In this document: one piece after another, positions 43,167-48,665 of the stretch | Position numbering within the stretch: the first letter of the stretch is position 1 | How the letters are laid out: every line of letters starts with the position of its first letter | From: CAYMWF01 sp964394085 [NCBI: uncultured Gemmatimonadota bacterium] | Lineage (GTDB): Bacteria; GCA-2686955; CAYMWF01 | Assembly: GCA_964394085.1 (NCBI GenBank) | Contig: CAYMWF010000013.1 | Span: 36,779 to 85,443, forward strand | Length of the DNA: 48,665 nucleotides | Direction: 5' to 3' | Notes under the pieces: generated by a model | Told to the model about the DNA's origin: nothing | What the model saw: only the letters and a program-made list of their open reading frames with translations | Database searches by the model: none | Made by a program: the position numbers and the translations under genes

Positions 43167-44483
43167 TCAGGGCACCAAATATTCGGGAAATCTCGAAATT
43201 GCATATAGAGGATAATTCAGGGTTTTACCCTCTCCTTTCATATTGTTCAGGCTGGTTCGGAAAAGCATTCCGGGCTGATGCTTCTCCCGGTAGAGTTTAA
43301 GGCTTTTGCTTTTCAGGTTGATTCCGGCTTTGGCTTCGAGGGGATGGATCATGCCTTCATGCTGAAACAGGAAGTCGACTTCAGCCGTCCCATGGCTGGT
43401 CCAGTAATATAACTCTCCCCGGAATTTTCCGACCAACTGCTGGGCCACGTAGTTTTCCACAAATGCCCCGAAAAAATGGGTGAAAATATCGCTGCCTTTG
43501 ATCACCATGAGGGGAGTCACTCCGGACATTGCGCCAAGCAATCCGATATCGAGGAGGAAGACTTTGAAAAATCGCTGTTCTGCATATGAACTCAAGGGCA
43601 GGCCCGGCGTGGAGACATTGCAGGATTTATACAGTAAGCCGGCATCGGTGAGCCACTGCAGAGCACTTTCATATTCCCGCGCGCGTGCGCTCTTTCGCAC
43701 GGCTGAGAATAAAAATTTCTTGTTTTCTTTCGCCAGCTGGGACGGGATGGATCGCCAGATTGAAGAAATTTTTATCACATCGGCCGGCTTCGCATGTTTT
43801 GAGAAGTCCAGAAGATAAGTCTGGATGATTTCTTCATGCACTTTTCTGGTTTCATCAAAATGCCCGGTGTCGAAATAAACAGATACTGCTTCCGGCATTC
43901 CGCCGGTAAAATAGTACTGTTTCAACAGATCGATCAACTGAGTATGAAACGGTGCCGGAAACGGCGAAAAACAATCGCTGGTTTCGATTAAATGCCTGAA
44001 TTCCGTTTTTTTTGCAGCATCCAGGAATTCCATAAAAGTTATCGGATACAGATCCAGCAGATTAACTTGCCCGACAGGAAAGGATTTTCCTCCGCCCGTG
44101 AGCTTGATTCCGAGGAGTGAACCCGCTGCGCAGATATGGTGTTGACCGGTGTTTTCCCTGAAATATTTAAGGGATTGGAGACCATGTTCGGATGCTTGAA
44201 TCTCATCAAAGATCAGTAATGTTTTCCCCGGCCGCACTTTCACGCCGCCGTAGGCTGATAAGAATTTAACCAGGTTATCCAGATCGAATCGGGGAGAAAA
44301 AACAGCATCCAGATCCGGATCGTCTTCGAAATTGAGGTACACGAAATTATCATATTCCTTATTACCGAATTCCTTCAGGATATAGGTTTTGCCGGTTTGT
44401 CGCGCACCTCGCAAAATTAAGGGTTTCCGCCTCCTCGATCGTTTCCATTCCAGCAGTTTTGTGTAAATGTCACGCTTCATCAT
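43167..44483 (-). CDS. AAA_14 ATPase with DUF4143 domain, inserted in the second unit
   Basis: The product is 438 residues from the tandem ATGs at 44480-44483; the frame extends to 44549 without a ribosome-binding site, and initiation here is also weak. The AAA_14 domain shows Walker A GARQTGKT, Walker B TLLIFDEIQAS and CAAGSLLGI. A middle helical part and a DUF4143 domain (FKVFLLDIGLLGAMSGV) are followed by a PD-(D/E)XK-like end (YYWTSHGTAEVDFLFQHEG, HPLEAKAG). It belongs to a different subgroup from the ATPase at 24707. It interrupts the leader region that in copy 1 is continuous between the vapBC operator and the beta-helix gene. Confidence 0.9.
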   Translation of the reverse strand: MMKRDIYTKLLEWKRSRRRKPLILRGARQTGKTYILKEFGNKEYDNFVYLNFEDDPDLDAVFSPRFDLDNLVKFLSAYGGVKVRPGKTLLIFDEIQASEHGLQSLKYFRENTGQHHICAAGSLLGIKLTGGGKSFPVGQVNLLDLYPITFMEFLDAAKKTEFRHLIETSDCFSPFPAPFHTQLIDLLKQYYFTGGMPEAVSVYFDTGHFDETRKVHEEIIQTYLLDFSKHAKPADVIKISSIWRSIPSQLAKENKKFLFSAVRKSARAREYESALQWLTDAGLLYKSCNVSTPGLPLSSYAEQRFFKVFLLDIGLLGAMSGVTPLMVIKGSDIFTHFFGAFVENYVAQQLVGKFRGELYYWTSHGTAEVDFLFQHEGMIHPLEAKAGINLKSKSLKLYREKHQPGMLFRTSLNNMKGEGKTLNYPLYAISRFPEYLVP

Positions 44484-44549
44484 ACATCGAACATAATCTA
44501 ACCGGAGACATGTGTCAATCTTTCCTTGGTAAAATGTGATATTCTCCAC

Positions 44550-44943
44550 ATTTATCGTTCGAATAATGTGATTGTTTTCACCATAATCGTACGAAATTTG
44601 TAGAAAAAGGGCGCAAATCTATTTAATAAAAATGCTGAGTTTTTGTCACGTGGGTAATCCGTCGTCTTTCCTGTTTTACTGGCGCCCGGCCCGGAACTTC
44701 CTCCATGACAGGCACTTGCGGCCTGGCGATATTTTATCGCATGCAAAAATCGGTCTTGAAAACAGTGCTTCAAAATGTGGATTCCATCCTGTTATCCACC
44801 GGAACTGTAGACGCAAAACCGGCTGTGAAAATCGATTGCGCCGGATTCATAACGCATTTATAGTTATTTTGTATAAGGTTGATCATCAATACAATTGCAG
44901 AAAATCAATTCTGCAGTGTTTCCGAATATTAAGGGAGGGAAGC
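44550..44943 (+). other. Upstream region of ATPase and leader of beta-helix gene B
   Basis: No gene lies here. Bases about 44554-44603 hold an imperfect inverted repeat (TCGTTCGAATAATGTGA against TCACCATAATCGTACGA) in an AT-rich stretch, a likely promoter or operator for the leftward ATPase. From about 44840 the sequence is again homologous to the leader of gene A (GGATTCATAACGCATTTATAG), so the right junction of the ATPase insertion lies between these. Confidence 0.6.
44897..44914 (+). promoter_or_regulatory. Leader hairpin of beta-helix gene B
   Basis: GCAGAA (44897-44902) pairs with TTCTGC (44909-44914) around a six-base loop; T44896-A44915 extends the stem. Compared with gene A, the closing G-C pair is replaced by A-T through changes on both sides. 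The ribosome-binding site follows as in A. Confidence 0.55.
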
Positions 44944-46683
44944 ATGAAACCAGTATTTATACCGGTTATTTCGGTCGTGATCATCCTGGCGGCAACACTC
45001 CCCGGGTTTTGCATCGACCATTATTTTGACAGATACCTCAGGGTACCTACGGAGTTTCCCACCATCCAGTCGGCCATCGACGCCGCTGTCGACGGCGATA
45101 CGGTCCTGGTCTACGCAGGCACCTATTCGGGCGAGGGCAACAGGGATATCGATTTCACCGGCAAAGCCATTACCGTGAAGTCGGCGCACGGCCCCGATTA
45201 CACGGTAATAGACTGCTCAAGCGCCGGCAGGGGGTTCCAATTCGTCAGTCTCGAAGACCATTCGTCATGGCTGGACGGCTTCACGATAAACAATTGCAAC
45301 ACCGTTTCCGCGGGCACGGGGATCGTCTGTGTCGACTCCTCTCCAACCATTTCGAATTGCGTCATCACGAAAAGCGCGACCTGGTCAGGAGGAGGCGGCA
45401 TCGCCTGTTTCCGCTGCTTTCCTGTTATCTTCAATTGCCGTATTTATGGAAACAGCGCTTACGGCAGCGGCGGCGGGATCTACTGCCACGCTTCCTATCC
45501 TGCCATAATTGAATGCGTGATAACCGGGAACAGGACGGATATCCAGGGCGGCGGGATCTCCTGTTCAGAATCAGCCCCGGTCATAACGAACTGCACCATA
45601 TCAGAGAATTCGGCCTATGCTCACGGCGGAGGAATCTCATGCTTCCTCTCCGATCCGTGGATAACCAGCTGCACCGTCGCAGGGAACAGGACCGATGGTT
45701 CCGGCGGCGGGATTTGCATCAAGAGTTCCGGCCCCATCATCGAAAACTGCACCGTCTCAGAGAATACGGCTTTTGATCAAGGTGGCGGAATCTCCTGCTT
45801 AGACTGCAGCCCTGAAATCAATGAATGCTCGATTTCGGGGAATATATCAAAACGGCGCTCCGGCGGCGGAATCTCATGTGACAACTCCGACCCGGCTATC
45901 GCGAACTGCACCATCACAGAAAATACGGCTGAAGAGAACGGCGGCGGAGTCTCCTGCCTCAATTCCGACTCATGGATATTCCGCTGTACCATCTCAAGGA
46001 ATACTAGCGATGGTTCCGGTGGAGGGATCTACTGTATGAGTTGCAGCCCCGTCATCGAGAACTGCACCGTCTCAGAGAATGCGGCTTATGCTCACGGTGG
46101 CGGAGTCTCGTGCCGCCACTCCGACCCCGAAATTAAAAACTGCTCGATTTCGGAGAATATATCAAGCGAGCATGGCGGCGGCGGGATCTATAGCGCCGGA
46201 AAATCCCCTCGCATCACGAATTGCATTATAGCGTGGAATGACTCCAAACTAAACGGCGGAGGAATTCGTTGCTATTATTCAAATTCCATCATTAAAAACT
46301 GCACGATAACAGGAAATACCACTAACCGTAACGGCGGAGGAATTTATTGCAACAGGTCTGATGCCGGCATGAATAACTGCATCCTGTGGAACAATGCAGA
46401 AGATGAAATCCTCAGCCAATTTGGAACGCCAGAACTCTCCTACTCCGACATAGAGGGCGGCTGGGAAGGTGAGGGCAATATCGACGTCGATCCGCTCTTC
46501 GTCAGCCGTCTGGGCTTCGACTTCCTGCTCCATCCGCAGTCGCCCTGTATCGATGCGGGAGATCCCGCCATTGAAGACGCCCTGTACGACTGGCATCCCC
46601 TGTGCCCGGACTGGTATGTCAACGGCGCCCGCTCAGACATGGGAGCGTACGGCGGGCCGGGAAACATCGATTGGTTCAGGTAA
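44944..46683 (+). CDS. Secreted beta-helix (PbH1-repeat) protein B
   Basis: The product is 579 residues from ATG 44944, same ribosome-binding site and signal peptide as protein A. The first 263 coding bases are identical to gene A. The body is one beta-helix of about 17 coils (GGGISCxxSxPxIxNCTI), then SDIEGGWEGEGNIDVDPLF and the same C-terminal module that ends protein A. It lacks the Ig domain and the second helix start. The coils are mosaics of those in A, so unequal exchange among repeats is likely. Role as for protein A: probable extracellular carbohydrate-binding or -processing helix, without an identifiable active site. Confidence 0.85.
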   Translation: MKPVFIPVISVVIILAATLPGFCIDHYFDRYLRVPTEFPTIQSAIDAAVDGDTVLVYAGTYSGEGNRDIDFTGKAITVKSAHGPDYTVIDCSSAGRGFQFVSLEDHSSWLDGFTINNCNTVSAGTGIVCVDSSPTISNCVITKSATWSGGGGIACFRCFPVIFNCRIYGNSAYGSGGGIYCHASYPAIIECVITGNRTDIQGGGISCSESAPVITNCTISENSAYAHGGGISCFLSDPWITSCTVAGNRTDGSGGGICIKSSGPIIENCTVSENTAFDQGGGISCLDCSPEINECSISGNISKRRSGGGISCDNSDPAIANCTITENTAEENGGGVSCLNSDSWIFRCTISRNTSDGSGGGIYCMSCSPVIENCTVSENAAYAHGGGVSCRHSDPEIKNCSISENISSEHGGGGIYSAGKSPRITNCIIAWNDSKLNGGGIRCYYSNSIIKNCTITGNTTNRNGGGIYCNRSDAGMNNCILWNNAEDEILSQFGTPELSYSDIEGGWEGEGNIDVDPLFVSRLGFDFLLHPQSPCIDAGDPAIEDALYDWHPLCPDWYVNGARSDMGAYGGPGNIDWFR

Positions 46684-46724
46684 ATCGGAAGCTCTTAAAA
46701 TGCCGGTTTTTGTGAGGCCGAAGG

Positions 46725-47918
46725 CTACAGGGCGGCGGCTTCTCGATCGAGGATCCGCACCGATTCGAGGAGAACCTCGAGCGCTTCGTCGAGCAGCTCC
46801 TCGCGGATGGCCGGAACGTCGTCGCCGGGGGTATGATAGTGCTCGAAGTAGTTCGCCTCGTCGAGACGGATGAGGGTGGCGGCGGCTATCCCTTTCCTCG
46901 AGAAGCTCGCGGCGTCGGTCATTCCACCGGTGAGATACCGGCGCGTCACCGGCGTGCCCGCTGCTTCTCCGGCGCGTTCGAGCAGACCGACGGCATCCCG
47001 TGAATGCGAGACCCGGCCCATCAGCTCACCCGTTACCGCCCTGAGCGTACCAGGCTGCCCAAGGCTCTCCAGGTTCAGGACCATCGCTTCCCCGAGCTCG
47101 TCGCGATGCTGTTTTTCATACGCGGTCGAGCCGACGAGGCCCGCCTCTTCTCCGCCGAAGGATGCGATCCTCACTTCCAGGTGCCGCGGCGGATTCTCGG
47201 CGAGTTTTCGAGCGGCCCCGAATGCCACCGCCACGCCGGCCAGGTTGTCGTTCGCTCCCATTACCGGATCGAAGCGGATGAGGAAGGCGACGAGGAGAAA
47301 ACCCGCCGCCGCCCCTGCCACGCAGATGGCGAAAAGAACGGACTCGGCGGGCGCGGCACCTGCCTGCGATCCGGCTACACCCGTCGTCGTGATCCACAGA
47401 ACCGTTTTCCATGCCGAGAGTCCGATGAGCAGAACGAATCCGGCGAGGAAGACTCCCAGAAGCAGGAAGAGGAACCTGAAGGTTTCGCGCGCGAGGATGG
47501 GCATCCTGAACGCCGAATCATGGTGGGCGCCCAGAACCAGTATGCGGCGCCGATCCTCCTTCGGTTCGATCCTGCCTGTGACGTTGAAGGTCTGCCGGGT
47601 CGGGAGGAGCTTCAGAAACAAGCCGGAGCCCTTCACCACGTGGAGGCGGTAGACGGCGAGGAGCCCGATCATAACTGCGAAACTCGATACCGGACATATT
47701 CTGTAAAGACCGAGCGCCGCGGAGAATCCGAGAAAAAGGAGCAGGAGCAGAACGTGCAGCGAGGCGGGTGCGACGCTGAACCGCTCCAGCGACGCCTGTA
47801 TCCCCCACGATTCGAGCCGTCCGGCGAGCAGCCTGGCCGCCTTCACCTCCGCATCGGACCCGGGCGGGCGGGGTCCCGCTTTCCGGCACACCTCTTCGAT
47901 GAATTTCTTCATTGACAT
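46725..47918 (-). CDS. Membrane-inserted M28-family metallopeptidase
   Basis: The product is 397 residues from ATG 47918 (AAGGAG eight bases upstream); the frame is open to 47993. The M28 zinc-aminopeptidase core is visible: GAHHDSAF (His and Asp ligands), GANDNLAG (bridging Asp), FGGEEAGLVGS (base and ligand Glu), LNLESLG and a C-terminal YHTPGD (His ligand). Hydrophobic helices occur at about 55-95 and, inserted between the first and second metal motifs, at about 160-245. The catalytic domain is therefore threaded with membrane segments. It probably releases N-terminal residues from peptides at the membrane. Neighbouring genes give no clue to the substrate. Confidence 0.85.
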   Translation of the reverse strand: MSMKKFIEEVCRKAGPRPPGSDAEVKAARLLAGRLESWGIQASLERFSVAPASLHVLLLLLFLGFSAALGLYRICPVSSFAVMIGLLAVYRLHVVKGSGLFLKLLPTRQTFNVTGRIEPKEDRRRILVLGAHHDSAFRMPILARETFRFLFLLLGVFLAGFVLLIGLSAWKTVLWITTTGVAGSQAGAAPAESVLFAICVAGAAAGFLLVAFLIRFDPVMGANDNLAGVAVAFGAARKLAENPPRHLEVRIASFGGEEAGLVGSTAYEKQHRDELGEAMVLNLESLGQPGTLRAVTGELMGRVSHSRDAVGLLERAGEAAGTPVTRRYLTGGMTDAASFSRKGIAAATLIRLDEANYFEHYHTPGDDVPAIREELLDEALEVLLESVRILDREAAAL

Positions 47919-48096
47919 CCGTGTAACTCCTTCTCTGCCGGTATTCTCCGGGATGTTCGATTCGTGCGGTTTCGATGCTTTACACCGAGGCATCGCGGAA
48001 GCGCGGCCGGGTCGCGTCGCACGAAAAGCAGCGGTGTAGCGGGCCGAAAACGGGCGTGGATACGGCGTCGCAGCATAAAGCCGGAATGATTACGGG

Positions 48097-48507
48097 CTAG
48101 AACCCCGCCAGCAGTTCAGCCAGGCTTCGCACTATCTGGCCGCGCCCCTCGTGAATGTAGATTCCGAGCTGGGCGATCAGGGAGTATGCAAAGGCGAACT
48201 GGGCCAGGGCATATGCCGCGATGGTAAACTGGCTGACGCTCAGGAGCCCCACCCCGAACTGGGAGATGGTCACGAAACCGCAGGCGAACTGGCCGATGGC
48301 GATAACACCTCTCGCAGGAACAGGGACGCGGTTGGGTCTGTATTTGAAGGATATGTGAAGCAGCGGCAACCCGAGAAAAGTGGCCTCGGACTTGTATTCG
48401 TAACCCCAGCCGTCCCATTTCTCCTTTGCGGGAAAAGGAGCCCCGCAGTGTGGACAGGCCGTGGCCTCCTCGGATATATTCCGCTGACATTCCCGGCAAG
48501 GTTTCAT
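48097..48507 (-). CDS. Zinc-ribbon protein with hydrophobic decapeptide repeats
   Basis: The product is 136 residues from ATG 48507, with GGAGG eight bases upstream; an in-frame TTG at 48522 is possible. An N-terminal zinc ribbon (CRECQRNISEEATACPHCG) is followed by a short linker. A hydrophobic region has QF or QL at every tenth residue: GQFACGFVTIS, QFGVGLLSVS, QFTIAAYALA, QFAFAYSLIA, QLG. This exact period could form a small membrane or beta-solenoid domain. The family is known only from uncharacterised bacterial proteins with a zinc ribbon and such repeats. Function unknown. Confidence 0.7.
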   Translation of the reverse strand: MKPCRECQRNISEEATACPHCGAPFPAKEKWDGWGYEYKSEATFLGLPLLHISFKYRPNRVPVPARGVIAIGQFACGFVTISQFGVGLLSVSQFTIAAYALAQFAFAYSLIAQLGIYIHEGRGQIVRSLAELLAGF

Positions 48508-48665
48508 TTTCCGCGCCTCCAACCCGGTGTCGACAATCCGCTCTCGATCCGGATGACTTTTCTATGAGGGTGAAAAAGAGTGTCCCCGCACATCATACGG
48601 CCGAGTATCAATATTATCTGGGCGGCATGCGGCAGGGACGTAAGAAAGATAGCTCGAAATTTTCT

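Noticed and set aside
40008-46683. CRISPR-like or other short DNA repeat array within the beta-helix genes
   Set aside because: The periodicity is in-frame, degenerate, and follows the GGGIYC...NC coil pattern of a protein repeat; there are no constant repeats with unique spacers.

Overview
The window looks like chromosomal DNA of an uncultured Gram-negative bacterium. The mix of secreted C25 (gingipain-type) peptidase, FG-GAP/VCBS surface proteins, right-handed beta-helix proteins, an NtrC-type two-component pair, a double-GNAT family and a yejABEF-like transporter is typical of FCB-group candidate phyla such as Krumholzibacteriota, Latescibacterota or Eisenbacteria. That placement is inference: no rRNA, tRNA or phylogenetic marker gene is visible. 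Overall base composition is moderately GC-rich. One clearly GC-richer island lies at about 36.3-39.0 kb, and AT-richer stretches surround the DUF4143 ATPases, the radical SAM gene and the toxin-antitoxin DNA.

Layout. (1) 0.1-5.2 kb, minus strand: mazG, a degenerate MobA-like protein, then ygeY, ygeW and a threonine-synthase-like gene. The last three are tightly coupled and resemble the selenium-linked ygeW-ygeX-ygeY loci. (2) 5.3-9.4 kb, minus strand: two double-GNAT-like proteins flanking a secreted FG-GAP protein. (3) 9.4-13.4 kb: polyprenol-kinase-like membrane protein, a small membrane protein, a PepSY-type membrane protein, a periplasmic OB-like protein, an RNase D-like exonuclease and a secreted alpha/beta hydrolase. 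(4) 13.5-19.3 kb: a histidine kinase and sigma-54 activator, facing a large GAF-GAF-GAF hybrid kinase. (5) 19.4-25.9 kb: C25 peptidase, a short exported protein interrupted by an in-frame TGA directly after a Cys codon and followed by a SECIS-like hairpin, a strong terminator, a scarred non-coding stretch, a VCBS/tail-fibre-like chimera and a DUF4143 ATPase. (6) 26.2-33.2 kb: a complete yejABEF-type oligopeptide transporter operon. (7) 33.3-35.8 kb: DUF362-ferredoxin and radical SAM genes. (8) 36.2-39.0 kb: a GC-rich Tat phosphatase plus sirtuin module. (9) 39.0-46.7 kb: a duplicated unit made of vapBC and a divergent beta-helix gene; the second copy has a decayed vapBC and an inserted DUF4143 ATPase. 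(10) 46.7-48.5 kb: membrane M28 peptidase and a zinc-ribbon/decapeptide-repeat protein.

The observations most worth following are the Cys-UGA reading frame at 21.9-22.3 kb, the duplicated vapBC/beta-helix unit whose two leader hairpins show a compensatory base-pair change, the ygeY-ygeW-thrC-like operon preceded by a MobA-like protein that has lost its signature residues, and the phosphatase-sirtuin module with a hairpin over the ribosome-binding site and a small upstream ORF. No CRISPR array, rRNA or tRNA was found.
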